From assembly GCA_001687465.1 (NCBI GenBank), contig LVLI01000469.1, positions 1-13,211 of the forward strand: a stretch of 13,211 nt of DNA. Reading direction: 5' to 3'. The number at the start of each line of letters is the position of its first letter. Position 1 is the stretch's first letter. The notes under the pieces are model-generated. The model was not told where the DNA came from, ran no database searches, and saw only the letters and a list, made by a program, of their open reading frames with translations. This DNA is from Halocafeteria seosinensis (taxonomy: Eukaryota; Sar; Bigyra; Bicosoecida). Below are positions 1 through 6,181 of the stretch, in pieces. The position numbers and the translations under genes were made by a program.

Positions 1-2789
1 ATATAATATTTCTTCATCATCTTCTTATCTTCTGTGCTGGCTTCTACTCCATTTTTTATTCTTTGTGCTATATCTTCTACTTGAATGTAATTCTCCATAC
101 ACTCTATCTCATCATACTCATCTGGAACATCCCCTAATTCTTCCCCTTCCACTTTTTCCTCATCCTTTTCTTTCTCATCTTCCTTTAAATGTTGAATTTC
201 AAAGTTAAGGTCTTTCAAATACTTAAAAACCACTCTTTTATACTGGCTGTCTGTCTGCCTTCTTTCCTTTTCACTACAAAGCTTACTATTTCTCAAATAA
301 TCATATTCGTTAAATGGTAGACTGTTAATTTCATCCTCTTCTAGATACTGCTTCTGTAATTCCGTGACTTTCTTCCTATCGGCGTTAAACCTATTAATGA
401 TATTGCCGTCTGTAGCTTGATAGAATTTATCATCATCACTAAAACAGTTAAGAAAATGGATATATAATATCCGTTCTTTTGTGTGTCTTACTCTTTCTAA
501 AGCTTGCATACTATCTCTAACCAAACAACTAGGATAGCCCAAAAAATACTTTTTATCAAAGTAATCAGCTTTATTAAAATTAACCCCTACTGTTATACTC
601 GGGCTCCATCCTACTAAATCTTTTTTAATCCATTCTTCATTAACATTTCTGGCTGTCTCCATTTTTAATTTATCGTCCATATCTTGATGATAAGATAAGG
701 TATTATATCCTGCCTTCTCCATTTCATCACAAATTTCAATCAATTTGTCTTTACTGGAAGAATGGAACATCACTTTTAATCCTTTATTTAAGTCTTCTTC
801 AATCAATTTCTTGAACTGGTCTAATGAATTAACAACTACTGCCGTAGATGCTTCCGGCTTATATGTATTCTCACTAACCAAAATCTTCGGTTTTCCTCCT
901 TTTCTCATACTATGAATATTCTTCAAAAACTCTACTCCTCTATTACTAGCAAAAGCATCATTAGCAATTATTTTCTTACAATTCTTTAATAACATCCTAA
1001 AATTTCTTTCGATAATATGTCTTCTATTATTGTTATCCACTGTCTCACCATAAAGAATAGTGTTTAATGTTTCCAATTCGTCTAGAATTATAGCATCGTA
1101 TTCAGTGTCTTCATCTAATCTATGGGAGCTTTCAATACTACAAAATAACCTATTTACATCGTTAAGGTCTTTAATTTTTCTATCCTTATAGTTTTTAAAC
1201 CCGTAATCTTCAAATTCACTACACATATTAAAGGCGTAAATGATTTTAGGGCTGAAAAATAATATTCTAGGGGCTTTTTCATTGTTTCTTTTTGGATTTT
1301 CTTTCTCCATCCATTTGTCTAATATTTTCTTCAATTGCTGAGTTTTACCACTTCCCATTCTTGACTTAACATACACAATATCATAGTTTTCTAAATCATA
1401 AGGTTTTATAAATTCTTGTTCATACCGTTCATAATCTACAGTATCACAGTTAATGGCCTTTTCTGTTATGGCTGTTGTCTCTTCAATCCTCTTTTCATAA
1501 TCAATAAAGAAGTTTAAATTTAGCTGGTTATCTGTTTTCTTTCTCATTTTCTTAACTAGCTTGTTAAATTCACTTGGGTTGGCTTCAATGGCTCTATTTA
1601 AACTATACTGGATATCTAAATGATTTCCATTTTCTGGATTGCTTCTAAACCTGTCTCTGTTGGTATTAAAAGAAGTTTCCACCCATTCTTTCCCGTAATT
1701 ACTAGCTTTTCTCATAATCTCATCACACATATTAAAACATTGGTTGCCTAAACTTCCTAAACTAAAACATATCTTTAATGCTATGTCGTAGTCGGTTAGG
1801 TCCTCAATGCTTATTAAATCCGTAATTTCCTGTAAAATCTCTATTTCATTTTCTGTTAATTCAATTCTTGATAATTCTTGTCTTTTCTTGATTTGTTGTT
1901 TCGTTAATTCTACTGGTTTTCTCTTCACTTCTTCTATTTTCCCTTCTTTATTTTTCTTCACTGTCTTTGGTTTGTTAGTTGCTTTGTTCTCTCCTTTATT
2001 CTTCCCTTCTATGATAAAATCCACTAGCTCTTTGCTTATGGGTTTAGGGTCTTTGTAATCAATAATTTCATATAATTCGTATTGGTATTGGTGTTTTTCT
2101 CCACCTTTTACATATTTTCTATCCTTATGAACAGTGCATCCTGGCCCTACTATTTGGCCTCCGTGTCTGGTATCTACCCATCCTCTAATATTGGTAGTTT
2201 CTAACGAATTACACCCCATAAGTTCCCATTGTTCTTTTAGATAATCAGTTATTCTAAACGTGAAATGGTATCCTTGACTAGGGGTTTTGGTCTTTAGAGT
2301 ATCTAGATTGTAAGTTTCATAAAACTCTACAAATTTTGGGTTTGTTTCCTCATCGTAGATATGGTCTAAATCAACAGTAATAAATTTACTCTTATCCATA
2401 ACCATTCCGTAGTTTTTTTCTGGATTTTCCTTTATGTCTTTCAATACGTCCTTGGTTCTACGCTTTGTTTTTTCCCTATCCGTAACCTTTTCCCATCCAT
2501 TAATCGAAGGTTTTTTATGTCCTTCATATAATGGAATTAGGTCAAAAAACTTGCTCATTTTCTTTGCTTGTTTGTATTTCAAATTATCAGTTTTGGTCGC
2601 CATCTTATCTATACTCTCCTTATAGTGCTCAGTCTTTAAGCCATTAGGGGGTTGGTTCATCAAAGATTTACTAAATTTGTTATCTTTATCCATATTTTCT
2701 GTTGGTTCTTCCTCTATACTCTTCCTATATCGCCTAGTCCTTAAGCCATTAGGGGGGTCATTGTTAATTTCTATATTCTCTCCAGTCAT
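1..2789 (-). CDS. primase-polymerase / SF2 origin-binding-type helicase fusion, partial (3' end outside window)
   Basis: The minus-strand frame is open from ATG at 2789 to the window edge, 929 codons without a stop. Residues about 78-225 look like the AEP/PrimPol fold: DLD at 140-142 for metal binding, a TPSxGYH segment with H175, and DTRHGG at 206-211 before a GPG turn. Residues about 470-780 look like an SF2 helicase of the Herpes_ori_bp type: Walker A GSGKT at 479-483, DELE at 570-573, a motif V-like TVGVNF stretch, and QALERVR at 762-768 as motif VI. The linker (about 240-320) is Lys/Glu-rich. Expected role: priming and origin unwinding in replication of the element. In-frame ATGs also exist at 2831, 2825 and 2603; the 36-nt motif ending just before 2603 makes that start attractive, removing 62 residues. 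A truncated inverted copy lies at 5186-6211. Confidence 0.85.
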   Translation of the reverse strand, partial: MTGENIEINNDPPNGLRTRRYRKSIEEEPTENMDKDNKFSKSLMNQPPNGLKTEHYKESIDKMATKTDNLKYKQAKKMSKFFDLIPLYEGHKKPSINGWEKVTDREKTKRRTKDVLKDIKENPEKNYGMVMDKSKFITVDLDHIYDEETNPKFVEFYETYNLDTLKTKTPSQGYHFTFRITDYLKEQWELMGCNSLETTNIRGWVDTRHGGQIVGPGCTVHKDRKYVKGGEKHQYQYELYEIIDYKDPKPISKELVDFIIEGKNKGENKATNKPKTVKKNKEGKIEEVKRKPVELTKQQIKKRQELSRIELTENEIEILQEITDLISIEDLTDYDIALKICFSLGSLGNQCFNMCDEIMRKASNYGKEWVETSFNTNRDRFRSNPENGNHLDIQYSLNRAIEANPSEFNKLVKKMRKKTDNQLNLNFFIDYEKRIEETTAITEKAINCDTVDYERYEQEFIKPYDLENYDIVYVKSRMGSGKTQQLKKILDKWMEKENPKRNNEKAPRILFFSPKIIYAFNMCSEFEDYGFKNYKDRKIKDLNDVNRLFCSIESSHRLDEDTEYDAIILDELETLNTILYGETVDNNNRRHIIERNFRMLLKNCKKIIANDAFASNRGVEFLKNIHSMRKGGKPKILVSENTYKPEASTAVVVNSLDQFKKLIEEDLNKGLKVMFHSSSKDKLIEICDEMEKAGYNTLSYHQDMDDKLKMETARNVNEEWIKKDLVGWSPSITVGVNFNKADYFDKKYFLGYPSCLVRDSMQALERVRHTKERILYIHFLNCFSDDDKFYQATDGNIINRFNADRKKVTELQKQYLEEDEINSLPFNEYDYLRNSKLCSEKERRQTDSQYKRVVFKYLKDLNFEIQHLKEDEKEKDEEKVEGEELGDVPDEYDEIECMENYIQVEDIAQRIKNGVEASTEDKKMMKKYY
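2604..2642 (-). promoter_or_regulatory. 36-nt shared motif, second copy before the full-length primase gene
   Basis: Read on the minus strand from 2642, it starts GGCTTAAAGACT, has TATA at motif positions 19-22 and ends AGTATAGA, followed three bases later by ATG at 2603. It matches without gaps the motif before the two small genes. It lies inside the longest primase frame, so it is either coding or, more likely, the leader or promoter of a shorter primase. Confidence 0.5.
2712..2747 (-). promoter_or_regulatory. 36-nt shared motif, first copy before the full-length primase gene
   Basis: Read on the minus strand from 2747, it starts GGCTTAAGGACT, carries TATA at motif positions 19-22 and AGTATAGA at 28-35. 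An in-frame ATG follows 18 bases after the motif, at 2693. Both primase motif copies are preceded by the same CCCCCTAAT string, suggesting a local tandem duplication of the module. Confidence 0.45.
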
Positions 2790-2833
2790 TGTTATGATTA
2801 TATAAAAACTATATATAAAAATCATTTCCATTG

Positions 2834-2845
2834 AAACGCGCGTTT
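2834..2845. promoter_or_regulatory. GC-rich 12-bp palindrome upstream of primase copy 1
   Basis: AAACGCGCGTTT is a perfect palindrome in an otherwise AT-rich stretch, about 45 bp upstream of ATG 2789. The same palindrome with nearly identical flanks precedes the second primase copy at 5130-5141. It could be an operator or a site for the origin-binding helicase; function is inferred only from conservation and symmetry. Confidence 0.4.
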
Positions 2846-2912
2846 GAAATTCACTACCGCTTAAAACAGTAATTCATTAGGTAGCTGTATTACTTTTATG
2901 GAATTTATAGAT

Positions 2913-2956
2913 GACGCAAAATGGACATCCAGTTAATTGTATTTCCATTCTGCGTC
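2913..2956. promoter_or_regulatory. hairpin A (imperfect palindrome)
   Basis: Arms of 21 bases (2913-2933 and 2936-2956) separated by TA. The outer 13 positions pair at 12, with stem base GACGC/GCGTC; the inner part pairs less well. Next to it, reading toward the primase, is CTATAAATT, a TATA-like string that also adjoins hairpins B and C. Confidence 0.55.
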
Positions 2957-3067
2957 TACGCATGTCATCAATGAAATCAGTAAAAGAAGCGAAGTGTTTT
3001 TTTCATCATTTTCAAGCCTAAAACAGTAATTCATTAGGTAGCTGCATTACTTTTATGAAATTTATAG

Positions 3068-3115
3068 TGGACCCATTTTGGACATACAGTTAATTGTATA
3101 TCCATTATGGGGCCA
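3068..3115. promoter_or_regulatory. hairpin B (imperfect palindrome)
   Basis: Arms of 23 bases (3068-3090 and 3093-3115) separated by TA, pairing at 18 of 23 positions by eye. The stem base differs from hairpin A but remains paired (TGG/CCA, CCC/GGG). Same orientation as A, in the second tandem unit. Confidence 0.55.
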
Positions 3116-3165
3116 GGTGAAAACAGTAAAAATAAATTGAAGTGTTTTTGTGAAGTTGAGGTTTT

Positions 3166-4125
3166 CATACACTAAATAAAAAAGCTGCTTTTGTAGTCAA
3201 AACTACTCCTATAAAGCCGTAAAACATATCATTATAATCACTGTTTCAAGACGCATCTACTCATTCTATTCATTTATGGAGTTGATAGAATAACAAGAAC
3301 CGGACCATCTATCCCGACCACTACCCGCACCCAAAGCTTTATGGTAGGGAGGGAAGCTCCAAAGGGGAACTCAAGGGGGAAGTAGAATGGCTGGATATAT
3401 TCACTCATTTTATTCATCTTATCACTCTTAAACACTTGTGATATGGTTAATTAAACATTGCTGGTTTTGATGGTGTGATTGGTTTTCTAGATAAGCCGGT
3501 ATTTTGGAAGTTATGGACCTATAGCCCTACAGGGGAAGGAGGAAAAACTACAAAAAAGGTAAGGGAGGGCTGAGATGGAACAGACGGAGAATTTACGGAT
3601 ATGCTTTACTATCGTAGCCATCCATTGAGGCTGAAACAATGTTGATAAGATAGAGAATGAAAACTAGACTAGGATGATGTGGTTCGTTTTCAAATTACTC
3701 ATTGTTTTTAGCCCTTTACAGACGTTTAAAAGGGGCTTTGAGAGGCTCTAGGACGGGAAATTCTAGAGGGATGAAAACAACAAAAAAGGTGAGGGATAGT
3801 AGACCGGATGATTGGAGGCCTTGAAAGGTGATTTTCTAGATGGTAGGTATGATGTATATGTATGGAAACAGCGGAAAATATCCTTTGTAATGGCCTAGTT
3901 GGCGTTTGTATTGGTGAAGTGTGAGTGGAGTAAATTGGGATTTTCTATACGGTGGGAGGGCCGGTATGGACGGGTTATGGTGCGGTGCTTCTATAGTGCC
4001 TATTTATGGCTCATATACCTGCTTTGATACCGTGGTTTGATGAAAACTACATTAACAATGCTTATAACTAGCTGCTGGGAAGGAATGGGAAGCTTTTGAG
4101 GTGATGGTGTGAATTGAGGAAGTTT
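3166..4125. other. about 1 kb without a recognisable gene
   Basis: No frame on either strand gives a convincing protein here; stops are frequent in all frames. The plus strand is purine-rich in places. Two short similar blocks stand out, about 3538-3568 and 3770-3798, both with an ACAAAAAAGG run followed by AGGG-type purines, and a GATTTTCTA-like string appears near 3483, 3831 and 3938. This may be a decayed repeat or a replication or regulatory region. No tRNA-like arm was found. Confidence 0.5.
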
Positions 4126-4158
4126 ACGTGAATTCTGCGTGAATTCTACGTGAATTTG
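4126..4158 (+). repeat. three 11-bp direct iterations (iteron-like)
   Basis: Units at 4126-4136, 4137-4147 and 4148-4158: ACGTGAATTCT, GCGTGAATTCT and ACGTGAATTTG. A weaker fourth (GTGTGAATTGA) lies at 4107-4117. They sit directly before the 36-nt motif of the next gene. The 11-bp spacing puts the sites on one face of the helix, as in iterons or clustered activator sites. Confidence 0.6.
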
Positions 4159-4164
4159 TAGAAC

Positions 4165-4200
4165 GGCTTAAAGACTAGGAGATATACCAAGAGTATAGAG
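4165..4200 (+). promoter_or_regulatory. 36-nt shared motif before the AT-hook protein gene
   Basis: Starts GGCTTAAAGACT, TATA at motif positions 19-22, AGTATAGA at 28-35, with ATG 4209 eight bases after the end. In this instance the motif is not in frame with the gene and would hit TAA TAA if translated, so it is not coding here. This supports a promoter or leader role. Confidence 0.55.
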
Positions 4201-4208
4201 AAATAATA

Positions 4209-4700
4209 ATGAGCTACCAAATGAAAACCCATATACGCGAATTAATGGAACTGCTGGATGAAAACCAAGGAGAGATACCAAATGGTTTTTATTTATCCTG
4301 TGCGAACAAGTTGAGGGATTTATTTAACGAGAGTGATAGTGATTATGGAAGTGATACAAGCAGTGATTATGGAAGTGATACAAGCAGTGATTATGGAAGT
4401 GATACAAGCAGTGATTATGGAAGTGATACAAGCAGTGATATTGATAGTGTGGATGAAGAAGAAGATGATATGGATAGTGAAGATGAAGAAGAGGAAATAA
4501 TTGAAAGAAGGCCGGTAGGAAGACCGAAAGGAAGCTTTGAATTGTGTTTAGGTGTAGGGGATATAAGAATACGTGGTGAGTATAGGACCGTATTTAGGAG
4601 TGGGAGAGGAAACTATAAATATCAAACCCCTAAAGGAACGTGGATTTACATAAATGATACTGAACGCATTGTTAACCGTAATGAATTTTTCTATCCATAA
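4209..4700 (+). CDS. acidic repeat protein with AT-hook, unknown function (163 aa)
   Basis: Not a family I recognise. Residues 1-40 are a plausible helical N-terminus. Residues about 44-75 are four exact copies of the octapeptide SDYGSDTS, followed by an Asp/Glu-rich stretch to about residue 97. RRPVGRPKGS at about 100-109 is a classic AT-hook with a GRP core, which binds the minor groove of AT-rich DNA. The C-terminal 55 residues are mixed, with several aromatic residues and basic patches, and may fold. An acidic tract plus AT-hook suggests a chromatin- or DNA-associated regulator of the AT-rich element. The ATG follows the 36-nt motif. The next gene starts 57 bp after the stop. Confidence 0.75.
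   Translation: MSYQMKTHIRELMELLDENQGEIPNGFYLSCANKLRDLFNESDSDYGSDTSSDYGSDTSSDYGSDTSSDYGSDTSSDIDSVDEEEDDMDSEDEEEEIIERRPVGRPKGSFELCLGVGDIRIRGEYRTVFRSGRGNYKYQTPKGTWIYINDTERIVNRNEFFYP
4338..4433 (+). repeat. four exact tandem copies of a 24-bp coding unit
   Basis: Units start at 4338, 4362, 4386 and 4410 with no mismatch between them; each encodes SDYGSDTS. Identity at third codon positions implies recent expansion or active homogenisation. Copy number is likely to vary between individuals. Confidence 0.9.
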
Positions 4701-4701
4701 A

Positions 4702-4717
4702 TTTAAGAAATCTTAAA
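4702..4717 (+). terminator. small AT-rich hairpin after the AT-hook protein gene
   Basis: TTTAAG, a four-base loop AAAT, then CTTAAA, starting two bases after the TAA stop. Stem of 6 bp only, so chance occurrence is possible; listed because the next gene has a much stronger hairpin in the same place. Confidence 0.3.
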
Positions 4718-4718
4718 G

Positions 4719-4754
4719 GGCTTAAAGACTAGAGACTATAATAAGAGTATAGAC
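4719..4754 (+). promoter_or_regulatory. 36-nt shared motif before the zinc-finger gene
   Basis: Starts GGCTTAAAGACT, TATA at motif positions 19-22, AGTATAGA at 28-35, with ATG 4758 three bases after the end, the same spacing as in the second primase copies. It is in frame with the gene but no ATG lies upstream of it after the preceding stop, so it is leader sequence. Confidence 0.55.
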
Positions 4755-4757
4755 AAG

Positions 4758-4976
4758 ATGAACGAAGATAACCAAAGTCATAAGAAGAAGAAAGAGCAAG
4801 CTTTAAAATCCTACCATAAGAACAAAGAAAACATACGAGCAAAGAGAAGGGAGAAGGTGATATGTGATAAATGTAATGGAATAGTGAGCAGAGAGAACCT
4901 AAAACGTCATCAAAGGAACCCGAAGTGTGAGTTAATGAGAACGATAAGAGAGAAAGCAGCAGAAGAGCAAGAATAA
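4758..4976 (+). CDS. small basic C2HC zinc-finger protein (72 aa)
   Basis: Residues 1-33 are Lys/Arg-rich with a YHKNKENIRAK segment resembling the NKEKI-type repeats that precede zinc fingers in many giant-virus and virophage small proteins. Residues about 36-57 give CDKC, then 11 residues to H, then 5 to C: a C2HC finger. The last 15 residues are Lys/Glu-rich. Likely a nucleic-acid-binding accessory protein; target unknown. The start is the first ATG after the 36-nt motif, and a strong hairpin lies just after the stop. Compact, complete and clearly within the AT-rich element. Confidence 0.75.
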   Translation: MNEDNQSHKKKKEQALKSYHKNKENIRAKRREKVICDKCNGIVSRENLKRHQRNPKCELMRTIREKAAEEQE

Positions 4977-4979
4977 TTG

Positions 4980-5018
4980 AATGATTTTATTTATTTACCA
5001 ACAAAAAATAAAATCATT
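4980..5018 (+). terminator. AT-rich 3' hairpin of the zinc-finger gene
   Basis: Perfect 13-bp arms AATGATTTTATTT (4980-4992) and AAATAAAATCATT (5006-5018) around a 13-nt loop, beginning four bases after the TAA stop. In Mimivirus and related systems, transcripts end and are polyadenylated at such AT-rich palindromes. The analogy is inferred. Confidence 0.65.
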
Positions 5019-5026
5019 TTCCAACT

Positions 5027-5071
5027 GTGCCCATTTTAATATACAATAGACTGTATGTCCAAAATGGGCAC
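5027..5071. promoter_or_regulatory. hairpin C upstream of the truncated primase copy
   Basis: Perfect 11-bp outer stem GTGCCCATTTT (5027-5037) with AAAATGGGCAC (5061-5071), then weaker inner pairing with a one-base slip. Followed by CTATAAATTT and the same conserved flank found beside hairpins A and B, in inverted orientation. The long reading frame beginning with GTG at 5027 starts inside this palindrome and is not a credible start. Confidence 0.6.
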
Positions 5072-5129
5072 ACTATAAATTTAATAAAAGTAATACAGCT
5101 ACCTAATGAATTAGTGTTTAGTGAATTTC

Positions 5130-5141
5130 AAACGCGCGTTT
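5130..5141. promoter_or_regulatory. GC-rich 12-bp palindrome upstream of primase copy 2
   Basis: Second occurrence of AAACGCGCGTTT, same distance and flanks as at 2834-2845. Conservation in both copies is partly explained by the duplication itself. Confidence 0.4.
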
Positions 5142-5227
5142 CAATGGAAATGATTTCTATATATAGTTTTTATATAATCATAACAATGACTGGAGAGAAT
5201 GTAGAAATTAACAATGACCCCCCTAAT

Positions 5228-5263
5228 GGCTTAAGGACTAGGCGATATAGGAAAAGTATAGAG
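5228..5263 (+). promoter_or_regulatory. 36-nt shared motif, first copy before the truncated primase
   Basis: GGCTTAAGGACT, TATA, AGTATAGA with the fixed spacing; in-frame ATG at 5282. One base differs from the copy at 2712-2747. Confidence 0.45.
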
Positions 5264-5332
5264 GAAGAACCAACAGAAAATATGGATAAAGATAACAAAT
5301 TTAGTAAATCTTTGATGAACCAACCCCCTAAT

Positions 5333-5370
5333 GGCTTAAAGACTGAGCACTATAGGGAGAGTATAGATAA
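5333..5370 (+). promoter_or_regulatory. 36-nt shared motif, second copy before the truncated primase
   Basis: GGCTTAAAGACT, TATA, AGTATAGA with the fixed spacing; in-frame ATG at 5372, the best candidate start for the primase protein by analogy with the zinc-finger gene. Confidence 0.5.
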
Positions 5371-6181
5371 GATGGCGAGCCAAACTGATAATTTGAAATA
5401 CCAACAAGCAAAGGAAATGAGCAAGTTTTTTGACCTAATACCATTATATGAAGGACATAAAAAACCTTCGATTAATGGATGGGAAAAGCTTACGGATAGG
5501 GAAAAAACAAAGCGTAGAACCAAGGACGTATTGAAAACCATTAAAGAAAATCCAAAAATAAACTACGGAATGGTTATGGATAAGAGTAAATTTATTACTG
5601 TTGATTTAGACCATATCTACGATGAGGAAACATACCCAAAATTTGTAGAGTTTTATGAAACTTATAATCTAGATACTCTAAAGACCAAAACCCCTAGTCA
5701 AGGATACCATTTCACGTTTAGAATAACTGATTATCTAAAAGAACAATGGGAACTTATGGGATGGAACTCTTTAGAAACAAGCAATATTAGAGGATGGGTA
5801 GATACCAGACACGGAGGCCAAATCGTAGGGCCAGGATGCACTGTTCATAAGAATAAAAAATATGTAAAAGGTGGAGAAAAACACCAATACCAATACGAAT
5901 TATATGAAATTATTGATTACAAAGACCCTAAACCCATAAGCAACGAATTAGTCATAGAAGGGAAGAAGAATAAAGAAGAGAACAAGCCAACCGACAAACC
6001 AAAGACAGTGAAGAAAAATAAAGAAGGGAAAATAGAAGAAGTAAAGAGAAAACCAGTAGAATTAACGAAACAACAAATCACGAAAAGACAAGAATTATCA
6101 AGAATTGAATTAACAGAAAAGGAAATAGAGATTTTACAGGAAATTATGGATTTAATAAGCATTGAGGACCTAACCGACTAC

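Larger units (their letters stand above)
2860..3165. repeat. two tandem units of about 150 bp, each with a hairpin
   Basis: Unit A (about 2860-3012) and unit B (about 3013-3165) share, in order, an AACAGTAATTCATTAGGTAG segment, an ATTACTTTTAT segment, AATTTATAG, an imperfect palindrome, and a CAGTAAAA...GAAGTGTTTTT tail. Flanks are well conserved while the palindrome stems differ. A third, inverted copy of the first half precedes primase copy 2 (5027-5114). There is no gene here. A role in replication initiation or transcription is inferred. Confidence 0.7.
5072..6181 (+). repeat. inverted repeat, right arm (partner 1788-2912)
   Basis: This arm matches the minus strand of 1788-2912 from the flank of the upstream hairpin through the first third of the primase gene, at roughly nine in ten bases by eye and higher over the upstream region and first 60 codons. 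Similarity stops sharply at 6181 (1788 in the partner). Differences in the coding part include in-frame indels (a 9-nt loss and a 3-nt gain near 5950-5970). The spacer of about 2.1 kb holds both small genes. The partner continues as a full gene, so these are not simple terminal inverted repeats. Confidence 0.85.

Noticed and set aside
1807-2625. Plus-strand reading frames at 1807-2058 and 2434-2625
   Set aside because: Antisense shadows of the minus-strand primase gene. Their near-identical counterparts on the minus strand at 5917-6162 and 5350-5541 mirror the second copy and arise from the inverted repeat, not from a conserved antisense gene.
5027-5185. 53-codon N-terminal extension of the truncated primase, starting at GTG 5027
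   Set aside because: It begins inside hairpin C, uses a non-ATG start, and the equivalent region upstream of copy 1 is closed by a stop further up. It is upstream non-coding sequence open by chance.
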